A stretch of DNA of 64,000 bases from Bacteroidota bacterium (GCA_021777835.1 JAJYDC010000006.1:62001-126000); one strand, 5' to 3'. Counted from the stretch's first letter, positions 8,738 to 18,394 are shown. Notes: generated by a model not told the origin, from the sequence alone. Program-made: numbers and translations.

Positions 8738-9256
8738 CTATTTCTCAAACAATTCCAAACTTAACCCGCCTTCAAGCTCAAGCAGTTTTTCTTTTACATC
8801 CAATCCACCGGAATATCCGCCCAATTTACCATTTGAATTAATAACTCGATGGCATGGAATAATGATTGAAACTGGGTTTGATCCGTTTGCTTTGCCAACT
8901 GCCCTAACTGCTTTGGTATCTCCAATATTTTCTGCTAATCTTTGATACGAAATTGTAGCTCCATAAGGTATCTGTATTAACTGCTGCCAAACCTTCATTT
9001 GGAATTTGGTTCCGTGTATATCCAACGGCACAGTAAACTTTTGCCTAGAATGGTCGAAATATTCTGTAAGTTGTTTGAATATATTAAACATGTAGGGGTC
9101 ATCAGGATATAGCTTTGTAACTATAGCATTATTTAACGCAAAGTCTTTCTTATTCAAAAATAGATATCGTATTCCTATTTGTGAAGAGAATGCATTAAAT
9201 TGAATCCCTGATATTTTCGAAGATGCGGTATATAGAATTTCGTTTTCTACCATCAT
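8738..9256 (-). CDS. ogt: Methylated-DNA--protein-cysteine methyltransferase
   Basis: This suicide repair enzyme transfers the methyl group from O6-methylguanine in DNA to its own cysteine. The active-site motif is IPCHRV with acceptor Cys135, preceded by the helix-turn-helix segment YGATISYQRLAENIG and followed by GYSGGLDVKEKLLELE. The N-terminal half is the poorly conserved ribonuclease-like domain. Length 172 is typical for Ogt without an Ada domain. It is a single gene converging on the small basic protein gene. Confidence 0.94.
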   Translation of the reverse strand: MMVENEILYTASSKISGIQFNAFSSQIGIRYLFLNKKDFALNNAIVTKLYPDDPYMFNIFKQLTEYFDHSRQKFTVPLDIHGTKFQMKVWQQLIQIPYGATISYQRLAENIGDTKAVRAVGKANGSNPVSIIIPCHRVINSNGKLGGYSGGLDVKEKLLELEGGLSLELFEK

Positions 9257-9354
9257 AAGATTTCATTTGTCTGATGGAAATTTATAAAAAAAGAAATTAA
9301 AAAGGGGAAGAAATATTTGACATTCCTAAACACTTAAAAATCAAAAACTAATAT

Positions 9355-9897
9355 TTATGCAGCTTCCACTTCAAGAGCTGGGTGAACATCCCTTTTAAGT
9401 AAACCTTCTATAGCTGTTAATGTGCCGCTGATAGCTGTCGGGCAGCTACCGCAGGCTCCTTGGTAGTGAATCTTAACTTTGAAACCCTCCAGTCCGATAA
9501 CCTGAAGCCCTCCACCATCACTTGCTAATGACGGTCTAACTCTTTCATCTAATATATTATTTATCTGTTTTAAAAGCTCTCCTGCATTTTCGTCTGTAGA
9601 TTGAATTTCTTTTTCTTTCGGTATTAATGCCTTATCAAATACCTTTAGGAAATTGATAAGTGGCTTTTGAATTTGTCCCCAATTCGCCTGTTTCTCTTTT
9701 TCAATAGTTATGAACTTATCCATATAAAAAACCGACACAACCCCTTCGATTTCAAATATCCCTTTTGCCAAAGGATCGTTTTCCGCTTCCTGTTTATTAT
9801 GAAATTGTCTTGTTTCAAAGTTTAATATTTTCTCATTCAAAATAAACTTAAGTGCATGAGGATTTGGCGTTAAATCAACGTCCGATACTAATAACAT
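9355..9897 (-). CDS. NifU-like iron-sulfur scaffold (Nfu) protein
   Basis: The protein carries or delivers Fe-S clusters to target proteins. The N-terminal domain (about 1-85) begins with DVDLTPNPHALKF, the Nfu_N signature, and the C-terminal NifU domain carries the cluster-binding CGSC (Cys149 and Cys152). I set the start at 9897: GGAG at 9905-9908 is 7 bases from this ATG but only 1 from the ATG at 9903, and homologues start here. The open frame extends to 9951 but those residues do not look like the family. It is probably monocistronic. Confidence 0.9.
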   Translation of the reverse strand: MLLVSDVDLTPNPHALKFILNEKILNFETRQFHNKQEAENDPLAKGIFEIEGVVSVFYMDKFITIEKEKQANWGQIQKPLINFLKVFDKALIPKEKEIQSTDENAGELLKQINNILDERVRPSLASDGGGLQVIGLEGFKVKIHYQGACGSCPTAISGTLTAIEGLLKRDVHPALEVEAA

Positions 9898-10063
9898 ATT
9901 CATTCTCCAAAATAGTTGCCTAAAAATATCACAAGTTGACATGTTGTTCAAGGTAAAACTATATTTTGTAACATGAAATACAAATTTTATATTTTAACAA
10001 AAAAGCATATTGCTAAAAAACCAGAACTTTGTTTTATATTTTAGATTAAAAAAAGACTGGATT

Positions 10064-11038
10064 ATGAAAAACATATTAATAGTATTTACCGGCGGCACCT
10101 TTTCGATGATGATTGATGAAAGTACCGGCAGCGCAGTGCCGCGTTATTCAGGAGAAGAGCTTTTGGTAAAAATTCCGGAAGCTAGGAATCTTGCCAATAT
10201 ATCATGCTACGATTTTGGGAAATTCCCGGGTCCTCACATGACTCCCGAATTAATGCTTCAGCTTTCTAATAAAATTAAGGAACTAATTAACTCCAATGGC
10301 TTTGATGGCGTAATAGTCACTCATGGAACAGACACGCTTGAGGAAACTGCTTACTTCCTTGATCTGTCAATTAAGACTTCGCATCCTATCGTGGTTATTG
10401 GTTCAATGAAAAACAGCTCTGAAGCCGATTGGGATGGCCCAAGAAATCTTCTGGATGCTATTCATGTATGCTTAAATGAGAATTGTAGAGATCTTGGTGT
10501 CCTCGTTTGCCTAAACGGAGAAATAAACGCGGCCAGTGAAGTAACAAAAACCTTTACTGAAGAAATAGATAGTTTCCGGAGCCTTGATTTTGGGGCTCTT
10601 GGCTTTGTTCAAAACGGCAGAGTGATTCTGAATAGGCTTCCACGTAAGCTCGAAAAAATAGAAACAGATAGTATAAATACAAATGTTGATTTAATTACTG
10701 TCTATGCAGGAATGGATGAAAAGTTTTTTAAGTTTTCTGCTGACAGCGGTGCTGAAGGAATAGTTGTAGAAGCTCTTGGTGTTGGAAATGTACCGCCTAT
10801 AGCGTTTGAGGGAATAAAGTATGCAGTCGAGAAAAATATTCCTGTTGTATTAGTATCAAGATGCCCAGCAGGAGACACCTTAGATATTTATGGATACCCC
10901 GGCGCAGGCAAATGGCTTCATAATTTAGGAGTCTTATTTGCGGGTTATCTAAATGGGCAAAAAGCAAGAATTAAGCTTATTCTTTCGCTTGGGGTTACTA
11001 AAGACCTCAATAAATTAAGAAAGATGTTTGAGGAATAA
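10064..11038 (+). CDS. Asparaginase
   Basis: L-asparaginase hydrolyses asparagine to aspartate and ammonia. The two active-site signatures are present: FTGGTFS with Thr12 near the start, and VTHGTDTLEETA at about residues 85-95 (Thr89, Asp90). Length from ATG 10064 is 324 residues, as expected. The frame is open back to a TTG at 10010, but homologues begin at MKNILIVFTGGT. There is no signal peptide, so it should be cytoplasmic and type I. It could also act on other amides, as some homologues do. Confidence 0.9.
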   Translation: MKNILIVFTGGTFSMMIDESTGSAVPRYSGEELLVKIPEARNLANISCYDFGKFPGPHMTPELMLQLSNKIKELINSNGFDGVIVTHGTDTLEETAYFLDLSIKTSHPIVVIGSMKNSSEADWDGPRNLLDAIHVCLNENCRDLGVLVCLNGEINAASEVTKTFTEEIDSFRSLDFGALGFVQNGRVILNRLPRKLEKIETDSINTNVDLITVYAGMDEKFFKFSADSGAEGIVVEALGVGNVPPIAFEGIKYAVEKNIPVVLVSRCPAGDTLDIYGYPGAGKWLHNLGVLFAGYLNGQKARIKLILSLGVTKDLNKLRKMFEE

Positions 11039-11367
11039 GATAAATTCTAGTAGAAAGCGAAATCGGTAAACGATGCAAATTTTGTTTTTCGCTTCCGAAA
11101 GAGAAATTGTAGCAGAGTTTTATTGCTTCCATTTAGAAAGAAAAGTGGGAATTGTATATCAAAATATCTGAATAAAAAGAATGAACTAATCTATAATTTT
11201 AAGACACAAATTGTCAAAAATGGCAGACAGAAAAATGGGGTGAATTTTCTGTTATAGACGCACTGAAAATCATACAACAAATCAAAGGCTGTAAGAACAA
11301 AGGTCGCTTAAGTGTACCCCAATATAAATAATTTTAGAAAAAAGTCAAATTGGGTCATAGTAAATAT
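11039..11367. other. Intergenic stretch without a convincing gene
   Basis: These 329 bases lie between the converging asparaginase and murI genes. No clear terminator was found. A stop-to-stop frame on the plus strand (11203-11331, 42 codons) reads like coding sequence (DTNCQKWQTEKWGEFSVIDA at its start) but has no start codon or ribosome binding site. It might be a remnant of a decayed gene, but I cannot assign it. Confidence 0.4.
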
Positions 11368-12195
11368 TTATAAGGAAGTAAGCATTTCCAGATCTACTTT
11401 TTGAACTGATTTAATTTCATGACCTAGAAATAATTCTGCGACTTCCTTAAATTTTGTTGGTATATCGCTTACATAGAAGTCCTGATTGCCCTCTGAATAT
11501 TTATTAGTATGCAGGTCTATCCTATCTAATTCTATTTTTATTACTTCTGCAGATGCTACACCTGAATCGATTAGTTTAACATTTTTACCTATTACTTCCT
11601 GAATTACACCAGATAAGATTGGGTAGTGCGTGCAGCCAAGAACCAAAGTATCTATTTTTAACTCTCTCAGCTCTTTTAGATATTCCTCTGCAATATCAAA
11701 TGTTGCTTTATGATTTATCCAACCTTCTTCTGCAAGAGGGACGAACAGCGGGCATTCCTTTTCAAATACTTCAATTGATGAATTTATTTTTCTTATTTCG
11801 GTAGAATATGCCTTGTTGTTAACGGTAGCTCTCGTTCCTATAACTCCAATTCGTCCACTCTTAGTTTCCTTTGCAGCTAATGCTGCCCCGGGTACAATAA
11901 CACCAATTACCGGGACATTATATTTTTTTCTAATCTCATCTAGAGCAACTGAAGAAACCGTATTACACGCAACTACAATTGCTTTAACATTTTTATTCAT
12001 TAGGAAACGAGCGTCCTGCAGGGCGTATTCTATTACGGTTGTATTAGATTTAGAACCATAAGGAACGCGCGCTGTGTCTCCGAAATATATTATATCTTCC
12101 GTAGGTAAAGCTGATGCAACTCTTTTAGTTACTGTCAGTCCGCCGATACCAGAATCAAAGACGCCGATCGGTTTTTCTTTTTCCATAAAATTCAA
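11368..12195 (-). CDS. murI: Glutamate racemase
   Basis: MurI interconverts L- and D-glutamate to supply D-Glu for peptidoglycan. The signatures are complete: GVFDSGIGGLTV at the N-terminus, VACNTVS with the first catalytic Cys, and LGCTHYPIL with the second. Length 275 is typical. The start is TTG 12195, with AAGGA (12204-12208) 8 bases upstream and overlapping the glnD stop; an ATG nine bases further in would lie 17 bases from that site. It follows glnD by 11 bases and is probably co-transcribed with it. Confidence 0.95.
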   Translation of the reverse strand: MNFMEKEKPIGVFDSGIGGLTVTKRVASALPTEDIIYFGDTARVPYGSKSNTTVIEYALQDARFLMNKNVKAIVVACNTVSSVALDEIRKKYNVPVIGVIVPGAALAAKETKSGRIGVIGTRATVNNKAYSTEIRKINSSIEVFEKECPLFVPLAEEGWINHKATFDIAEEYLKELRELKIDTLVLGCTHYPILSGVIQEVIGKNVKLIDSGVASAEVIKIELDRIDLHTNKYSEGNQDFYVSDIPTKFKEVAELFLGHEIKSVQKVDLEMLTSL

Positions 12196-12206
12196 TTAGG
12201 ATTTCC

Positions 12207-14777
12207 TTACAACATTAGTGTGATAGTGCCAGTTAACTCTGATTTTATAAAGTCATAGTCACTCTGGGATATTTTATTTCCATTTCTATCGAGAACATAA
12301 AAAGAATCTACAATATCATCTCCTCTTGTAGATATTTTTGCAAGATATATAATCAAACCAAGCTCACTCATCTTGGAAGTGACCTGATATAGAAACCCCA
12401 GACGATCCGGAGAAATGATATCAATAATAGTATATTTTTTGTGTTTGTCAAATTCTACTTTAATCTTGCCTGAACGTTTGAAGAATTTACTTTCTATACG
12501 CCACCATTTAGTTTTCATGCGTGCAAATTCCTGGTTCAATTGAAGCAGTCCTGAAATGACTGATTTTAAGTCGCTTTCTATTTTGGCGTATCTTTCCTTA
12601 TCAATTTTCTCATTAGTCCTAAAGTCCGTTACATTAAATGTATCGATTACAATTCCGTCTTTGCGTGTAAAGATCTTAGCATCATGAATATTTGCGTCAT
12701 TGATTGATAGTACTCCGCATAGTTTTGAAAGAAGTGATGGGAAATCCTTAGTAATAATCGTTATATTGGTAAAAGTGTTAAACTCCTTAAATAGTGCGGA
12801 GAGTGTTACACCCTTTTGAATTTCTTCAACATGCTTAGCAATTTCCTTTTCGGAGAACTGGTGAGCATATCCAAGGTCATCTATAGATTGGATATGTTCT
12901 TTTACATTAGCTTCTGAAATTAGCTTAGAGTGTTTGCTTATTTCTTTGGGCACTACATAGACACTGGATATTAATAACTCCTCACCTGAAATTTGTTCCT
13001 CTATCATAGCACGGGATTTTTTATATAACTCTGCTAGCAAGTCGCTTTTCCAGGACGTCCAGACAGCATTATTAACGGCAGATAAATCTGCATAAGTAAC
13101 TAAATAAAGCAATTCAAGCTTTTCAATTGTGTCGAATCGTGAAGTAAAGTTATTCAAAGTTTCAGGGTCATTTAAGTTTCGCCTGAATGCTATTTGCTCC
13201 ATCACAAGATGATTCTTTACAAGAAAAGTCACGCGATCAATCTCTTCTTCGCTATAGCCAAGTCTGTGCATTATTGAAGCAGCCATTTCAGCTCCAATGA
13301 TTTCATGCCCGGCAATATTAACCGGTTTCGCAATATCATGGAAAAGCAAACCAAGGTGGAGTATTTCCCTGTCTTTCATGCTATTATATATTTTTCCGAG
13401 AGGCGAAGGATCCTTTTCAAGCTTTTCTAAATTCTGTATCGTCATTAGAGTATGTTCGTCTGCTGTATAGCAGTGGTAAACTCCATGCTGAAGAAATCCT
13501 ATTAAATCTCCAAATTCAGGCATGAATGCTTTTAATACTCCAAGTTCATTCATTACAGATAACGTTTGCCCAACGTTTTTTGGAAGCCTTAATATTTCTC
13601 TAAAGAAAGTCGAAGACTCCATTTCAATACCATTTAAGCCATCGTAATTTTCGACATTCTCTACGATTGCTGAGCGAAGACTCTCATCGAAGTGGGCACT
13701 ATAGAATCCGCGATAATAAAATGCACGCAATATATCCGAGATAGATAACTCACCCTTACCGCTAAGTGAAATTGTTTTTCCTTTCAATACAAAGTCATCA
13801 TCGAGTTCTATTGCTAAGGAGTCAGGAAACGGGTTAGAAATCTCTTCCTGAAACTTCTTTATCATTGATTTAGAAAAGCGGTTTATAACGTTAGCGGCTG
13901 TGAAATATTCTCGCATAAATAGGGCAAGGGAATCCTTTTGATGATAATACATTCCGGATATCTTCTTTTGAGCGCCAAACTCAAAACGGTCATTCTTTTG
14001 ATTAGATATTAAATGAAGCAAGTTCCTTACCGTCATAATTAGCTTATAGCTATCTAAAAGGCGTTTGCATTCATTTGAGGTAGTATAATTGTTCTCACGA
14101 AGTAAATTGATGAAGGATTCGGCTTGAGTAATTTCAGCTTGCTTGTTCAGAAGAACGCCGTTAATTATTACATAGATCCACTCGATGGTTTGGAAATCAC
14201 GAAGTCCGCCTGCTGTACTTTTAACATTTGGCTCCAGAACTTTTGGTGAATCGCCGAACTTATCATACCTCAATAAAATATCACTTGACAATTCATTTAC
14301 AAGCTTGGCTTTAACATCTTCTTTCATCAAAGAGAAGAGTATATTATTCCATTCCTTGTATATCTTTTCAGTGCCAAGTAGAAATCTTGTTTCGAAGAAT
14401 TGAGTGAAGGTATGGAGGTCTTCATCGAGATATTTTTTTATATCTGTAAATTCCCTTACTGTATGGGAGGCTTCGAGTCCATTGTCCCAAAGCTTGGTTA
14501 CAAGCTTTGCTATTTCCGGCAAACATTCGTCAGCTGATTCTGTGATAAAAATTATATCAATATCTGAGAAAGGAGAGAGTTCTCTTCTGCTAAAGCTTCC
14601 AGCTGAAGCAAGGACAAAATTATATTTCTTAGAGCCAGATAAAGTCCTGATATGTTCTTCAACAAGAATGCTATATTCCATGCTGAATCTTAAGGCATCC
14701 ATTTGTTTTAAATGTTCATGGAATAGTTTATCCCTCTTACGAATAAACTCTTGTTTAATGTTCGCAGTTGAAGTCAT
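12207..14777 (-). CDS. glnD: [Protein-PII] uridylyltransferase/uridylyl-removing enzyme
   Basis: GlnD senses glutamine and adds or removes UMP on PII signal proteins. The nucleotidyltransferase motif is GSFSRRELSPFSDIDIIF (about 60-77, Asp72 and Asp74), the HD hydrolase domain has HDIAKP (His480, Asp481), and two ACT domains occupy about 680-750 and 785-856. The C-terminal one begins TIIDIISPDRLGFLYQV. All modules are present in the standard order and length (856). No PII gene is in this window. It sits just upstream of murI and 14 bases after queF on the same strand. Confidence 0.94.
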   Translation of the reverse strand: MTSTANIKQEFIRKRDKLFHEHLKQMDALRFSMEYSILVEEHIRTLSGSKKYNFVLASAGSFSRRELSPFSDIDIIFITESADECLPEIAKLVTKLWDNGLEASHTVREFTDIKKYLDEDLHTFTQFFETRFLLGTEKIYKEWNNILFSLMKEDVKAKLVNELSSDILLRYDKFGDSPKVLEPNVKSTAGGLRDFQTIEWIYVIINGVLLNKQAEITQAESFINLLRENNYTTSNECKRLLDSYKLIMTVRNLLHLISNQKNDRFEFGAQKKISGMYYHQKDSLALFMREYFTAANVINRFSKSMIKKFQEEISNPFPDSLAIELDDDFVLKGKTISLSGKGELSISDILRAFYYRGFYSAHFDESLRSAIVENVENYDGLNGIEMESSTFFREILRLPKNVGQTLSVMNELGVLKAFMPEFGDLIGFLQHGVYHCYTADEHTLMTIQNLEKLEKDPSPLGKIYNSMKDREILHLGLLFHDIAKPVNIAGHEIIGAEMAASIMHRLGYSEEEIDRVTFLVKNHLVMEQIAFRRNLNDPETLNNFTSRFDTIEKLELLYLVTYADLSAVNNAVWTSWKSDLLAELYKKSRAMIEEQISGEELLISSVYVVPKEISKHSKLISEANVKEHIQSIDDLGYAHQFSEKEIAKHVEEIQKGVTLSALFKEFNTFTNITIITKDFPSLLSKLCGVLSINDANIHDAKIFTRKDGIVIDTFNVTDFRTNEKIDKERYAKIESDLKSVISGLLQLNQEFARMKTKWWRIESKFFKRSGKIKVEFDKHKKYTIIDIISPDRLGFLYQVTSKMSELGLIIYLAKISTRGDDIVDSFYVLDRNGNKISQSDYDFIKSELTGTITLML

Positions 14778-14791
14778 ATTATATTTCTGGG

Positions 14792-15157
14792 TTAGATATT
14801 AAAATTACTATCCTTATATTCTGCCTGTATCGTTGATGATATTCCTCCGCGGACATTGAAATCAGCTGTGATAAGCATGTAGCGCGGTTTGCATACAGAG
14901 ACTAGATCGTCAAGTATTTTATTTGTTACGCTTTCAAAATAAATACCGTCATTACGAAATGAGTTGAAATAAATTTTCAGAGATTTTAGTTCAATACATA
15001 ATTTATCGGGAATATACTTGGTTGTAACAGTTGCAAAATCAGGCTGCCCGGTTTTAGGACATACGGACGTGAATTCGGGTGCTGTGTGGATTACAGTATA
15101 ATTTCTGTTAGGGTATGCATTGTCAAATACTTCTAACAACTTAGTCTTCTCGTTCAA
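14792..15157 (-). CDS. queF: NADPH-dependent 7-cyano-7-deazaguanine (preQ0) reductase
   Basis: QueF reduces preQ0 to preQ1 in queuosine synthesis. The short, unimodular form is seen: 121 residues, with catalytic Cys33 and Asp40 in SVCPKTGQPDF and the NADPH-binding ELKSLKIYF motif. It lies between queC (62 bases upstream) and glnD on the same strand. QueA, a later enzyme of the pathway, is at 57152 in this window. Confidence 0.94.
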   Translation of the reverse strand: MNEKTKLLEVFDNAYPNRNYTVIHTAPEFTSVCPKTGQPDFATVTTKYIPDKLCIELKSLKIYFNSFRNDGIYFESVTNKILDDLVSVCKPRYMLITADFNVRGGISSTIQAEYKDSNFNI

Positions 15158-15219
15158 GTTAACCTCTATTTAATGTAAAAGTAATAATTATCAAAGAGAA
15201 TGAATTCTTATTTAATTTT

Positions 15220-15912
15220 TTAGCGATATTCCGGGCGCACTTTATATTTTATGGGGTCTTGAATGCCTGATATTTGAAAGCCCCTCAGCCTTAAAGCACA
15301 ACTATCACAGACACCGCAAGCTTCATCTTCATTCTGGTAACAAGACCAAGTTAAGTGAAGCGGAGCTTTAAGTCTAATGCCTTCCTTAACGATTTCGGCT
15401 TTAGATAGATTTATTATCGGGGTTTCAATCCTAATTTTTGTTGAGGGCTTGGTACCTTCGTCAATCATTTTCTCAAAGGCTTCAAAGAAAGATGGGCGGC
15501 AGTCGGGATAACCTGAAGAATCTTCATAAACAGCGCCAATAAAAATCTTACTTGCATTTAGAACCTCTGCCCAGCTAACGCAGGCAGAAAGAATATTTGC
15601 ATTTCTAAAGGGGACATAAGACGATGGAATCTCTTTATTAGACAAGTCAGCTTTTGTAACTTCGATGGACTTATCGGTTAAAGAAGAGCCTCCGATTTCC
15701 GCAAGATGAGTATAATCGATGACCAATCTTTTTTCCACGCCGTAATGATCGGCAATGTCATGAAAAGCTTTTAATTCTCGCTTCTCAGTTCTTTGTCCGT
15801 AATTTATATGAGCAAAAGCAAGCTTATAGTTTTGATTTGCAATTGCTGCCGAAACACAACTATCGAGGCCTCCGCTTACGGCGACAACAGCAATATTGTT
15901 TGAATTTTCCAT
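15220..15912 (-). CDS. queC: 7-cyano-7-deazaguanine synthase
   Basis: QueC converts 7-carboxy-7-deazaguanine to preQ0 using ATP and ammonia. The ATP pyrophosphatase loop SGGLDS is at residues 13-18, and the zinc site is a four-Cys cluster, C-x8-C-x2-C-x2-C, near residue 190. Length 230 is normal. It heads the run queC-queF-glnD-murI, with a 584-base upstream intergenic region containing an 11-bp tandem repeat. I see no preQ1 riboswitch in that leader. Confidence 0.94.
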   Translation of the reverse strand: MENSNNIAVVAVSGGLDSCVSAAIANQNYKLAFAHINYGQRTEKRELKAFHDIADHYGVEKRLVIDYTHLAEIGGSSLTDKSIEVTKADLSNKEIPSSYVPFRNANILSACVSWAEVLNASKIFIGAVYEDSSGYPDCRPSFFEAFEKMIDEGTKPSTKIRIETPIINLSKAEIVKEGIRLKAPLHLTWSCYQNEDEACGVCDSCALRLRGFQISGIQDPIKYKVRPEYR

Positions 15913-16067
15913 ATACTATTCTAAAAAATTGTAACTAAAGATAAGAAAACGGCATAATACATTGAAGTCAATATGAGATAAGTCAACGGCTTTTTATACA
16001 TATAGTCTAATAATATGGTATAATTAGGGTAATAGTAGGGTCTAATGGGAGTAATAGGCCTGTAGCA

Positions 16068-16133
16068 ACGTTTTCAAGACGTTTTCATAACGATTTCAAG
16101 AGGTTTTCAAGACGTTTTCAAAAGGTATTGAGG
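16068..16133. repeat. Tandem array of an 11-bp repeat (about 6 units)
   Basis: Five consecutive 11-base units match the consensus ACGTTTTCAAG with one or two changes each (starts at 16068, 16079, 16090, 16101 and 16112), and a degenerate sixth runs to 16133. The 11-base period is close to one DNA turn, so a protein would meet each copy on the same face. It sits about 150 bases upstream of queC. It could be a binding array or a neutral repeat. Confidence 0.8.
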
Positions 16134-16317
16134 AAGCTTATTTGAAGTGTTTTCCCTTTTAGGTATTTAGAAGGATTAAAAAGTATCAATCGCTGAGTTA
16201 TAATTCACAACTCACCGAGCACAAGTTCAAGATTAAGATCAAGAACAAGAAAAAGTTAAAGTAATTATCTTCACATAAAAAACAAAAATATTGTTCACAA
16301 GGCTTTAAGGGAAAAAA

Positions 16318-16346
16318 CAATATGTCTGGTTTTTCCAAACATATTG
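16318..16346. other. Strong intergenic hairpin
   Basis: CAATATGT and ACATATTG form perfect 8-base arms. Inside them, after one mismatch, TGG pairs with CCA around a TTTTT loop. No T-run follows on either strand, so it is not a standard terminator. It could be an operator or a structured RNA, downstream of the MFS gene. Confidence 0.55.
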
Positions 16347-16496
16347 TAATGATATAAATATTGCAATAAAGGAATTCTAAATCAAACTTTCTTTTGAGTA
16401 CAGTGAAATTTCAATAGCGAGAAGTGATGAAATATGTATAAGTTCATTTATTTTGATCATTATTCTACATGCAAAAGAAATTAGGGATTTAAGTTT

Positions 16497-17672
16497 TTAA
16501 CTAAAATTTTTATTAAACATCTGATCCTTCTTAAAATAGATAAATACTAATGCTACAAGAAGACTTATGATTGATGAGATTAGGAAAGGTACTGATGAGC
16601 CAAATTTGTCCCACAAAACCCCTGTAAAAAATGAGCCAAACATCAAGGCAAAGCTTGATAACATTGTTAACAGCCCTATTGCGGAACCCCGATTTTCGTC
16701 AGCTATAAGATCGGATACCCAAGCTTTTGCAACTCCTTCGGTTGACGCTGCATAGATTCCGTATAATATAAATAATGCCCACAACATTTTAACATCAGGT
16801 AAAAGCGCAAAGCCAAAGTATACAATAGAGAAAATAAAGAGTCCTATTATAAAGACTCTACTTTTGCCAACACGATCAGCAATCCTTCCCATTGGATAAG
16901 ACGAGGCGGCATAAACAAGGTTATAGAATATATAACCGATTATAGCTAGAGTACTTGAATGAGAAATGTTTTTTGATTTAAGTATTAGGAAAACATCACT
17001 GCTATTAACGAACGAAAAAAGAACAATGAGATATATTAAGTGCTTATATTCGGCAGGGGCTGTTTTCCAGAACTCAAGGTACCTAAATTTAGGAGCGGTC
17101 TTCTTTTCTACGATTTTATCCTTTACGAAGAAAGAGAAACTAACTGCAATAGCGGAAGGGAAAAAAGCGACCAAAAATATTAGTATATAATCATGCGGAT
17201 AAAAATGAAGCAGAATCAATGCTGCAAATGGCCCAAGCGCTGCGCCTAGAGTATCCATGCCGCGATGGAATCCAAAGACTGCGCCAGTATTTCCATCAGC
17301 ATTAGCAGCAAGTAGAGCATCGCGAGGAGCTGTTCGCATTCCTTTACCTACACGGTCGGTAACTCTTGAAATGACTACAGTAGGTATAAATGGGAATAAG
17401 CCCGGTAAAGGTTTTGATATAGCAGAAAGCCCATATCCGGCAGTTACAAATATTGAGCGTTTCTTTAATTTATCAGATAGACGTCCGAAATATCCCTTAA
17501 GGAATCCGGCAGTGAACTCAGCTAAGCCTTCAATAATTCCCACTATAGCCATAGAAGCTCCCAGGGTAGCAGTTAAAAATATCGGAGTAATTGGATATAA
17601 CATTTCGCTTGCTATGTCGGTAAATAAACTAACAAAGCCAAGAATCAAAACCTGTTTGGAAATTTTTTTCAT
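16497..17672 (-). CDS. MFS transporter with 12 membrane segments
   Basis: This is a 391-residue major facilitator protein of the inner membrane. The first segment is LGFVSLFTDIASEMLYPITP, followed by the loop GRLSDKLKKRS, a variant of the MFS motif between segments 2 and 3. The second half repeats the pattern with GRIADRVGKSRV. The FTDIASEMLYPI start is typical of a subfamily often annotated only as MFS transporter. The substrate is unknown. It appears to be transcribed alone. Confidence 0.85.
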   Translation of the reverse strand: MKKISKQVLILGFVSLFTDIASEMLYPITPIFLTATLGASMAIVGIIEGLAEFTAGFLKGYFGRLSDKLKKRSIFVTAGYGLSAISKPLPGLFPFIPTVVISRVTDRVGKGMRTAPRDALLAANADGNTGAVFGFHRGMDTLGAALGPFAALILLHFYPHDYILIFLVAFFPSAIAVSFSFFVKDKIVEKKTAPKFRYLEFWKTAPAEYKHLIYLIVLFSFVNSSDVFLILKSKNISHSSTLAIIGYIFYNLVYAASSYPMGRIADRVGKSRVFIIGLFIFSIVYFGFALLPDVKMLWALFILYGIYAASTEGVAKAWVSDLIADENRGSAIGLLTMLSSFALMFGSFFTGVLWDKFGSSVPFLISSIISLLVALVFIYFKKDQMFNKNFS

Positions 17673-17922
17673 AGATATTATTCTTTACAGAAATTTAGTA
17701 GGTAAATTTAAAGTATTTATATTAAGTCATTTATTAAGGGAATTATATATAGAAATTAGATTATTAGAATATAATATCAAAGTGTTGTTATTATGGGAAT
17801 GCTTTATCTCATGCAGACCAAAGTAACGATTAAGGTAATGTGAAAGTTATCTAGCATTCATTTGCTATCTTCCGGTAAAAATGTTTAATTTATAATTGAG
17901 AAATTAACTGAAAGGAAATATT

Positions 17923-18351
17923 ATGCCAGTAAGAAAAGCATCAGCAGAATGGCGGGGGGATTTAAGAAGCGGTAAAGGAAGTATTTCAACCGAGACCGGA
18001 GTAATTAAGAACACTCCATACAATTTTACATCACGATTCGAGAGCGGCAGTCAGACTAACCCGGAAGAAATATTGGGTGCTGCACACGCCGCATGTTATT
18101 CAATGGCTCTTGCTAACGGATTGGCAAGTGCGGGATTTAAGGTAAATTCAGTTGTAACTGAAGACATGGTTCACATAGAAAAGCTGGAATCAGGTTTCAC
18201 GATCACAAAGATTGAAATTCATACTGAAGCAAGTGTTGATGGAATTGACGACACAGCATTTCAAAAATTTGCCGAAGATACTAAGAAAGGATGCCCGGTA
18301 TCAAAAGCACTGGCATCTGTTGATATGACTTTGAGCGCAAAACTAAAATAG
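17923..18351 (+). CDS. osmC: OsmC family peroxiredoxin
   Basis: OsmC-type thiol peroxidases reduce organic hydroperoxides. The 142-residue protein has both redox cysteines in family context: HAACYSMAL (about residue 66) and KGCPVSKAL (about 126). It starts MPVRKASAEWRGDL, close to classical OsmC. The ribosome binding site is AAAGGA 7 bases before the ATG. It ends at a bidirectional terminator. Confidence 0.93.
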   Translation: MPVRKASAEWRGDLRSGKGSISTETGVIKNTPYNFTSRFESGSQTNPEEILGAAHAACYSMALANGLASAGFKVNSVVTEDMVHIEKLESGFTITKIEIHTEASVDGIDDTAFQKFAEDTKKGCPVSKALASVDMTLSAKLK

Positions 18352-18394
18352 TAAGCAATACTATATAATTAGCTGAACTATTAATAGTCTCTAT

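Larger units (their letters stand above)
15913..16496. other. Long intergenic region upstream of queC
   Basis: These 584 bases hold no convincing open frame. They lie upstream of queC and downstream of the MFS gene. Contents are a purine-rich low-complexity stretch (about 16210-16260), an 11-bp tandem repeat (16068-16133) and a hairpin (16318-16346), described separately. Confidence 0.6.

Noticed and set aside
15913..16067. preQ1 riboswitch upstream of queC
   Set aside because: I looked for the compact preQ1 aptamer pattern in the leader on the minus strand and saw none.
16210..16260. Repeated AAGA/CAAG-rich segment as a CRISPR or small repeat
   Set aside because: It is only low-complexity purine-rich sequence with no constant repeat and spacer.
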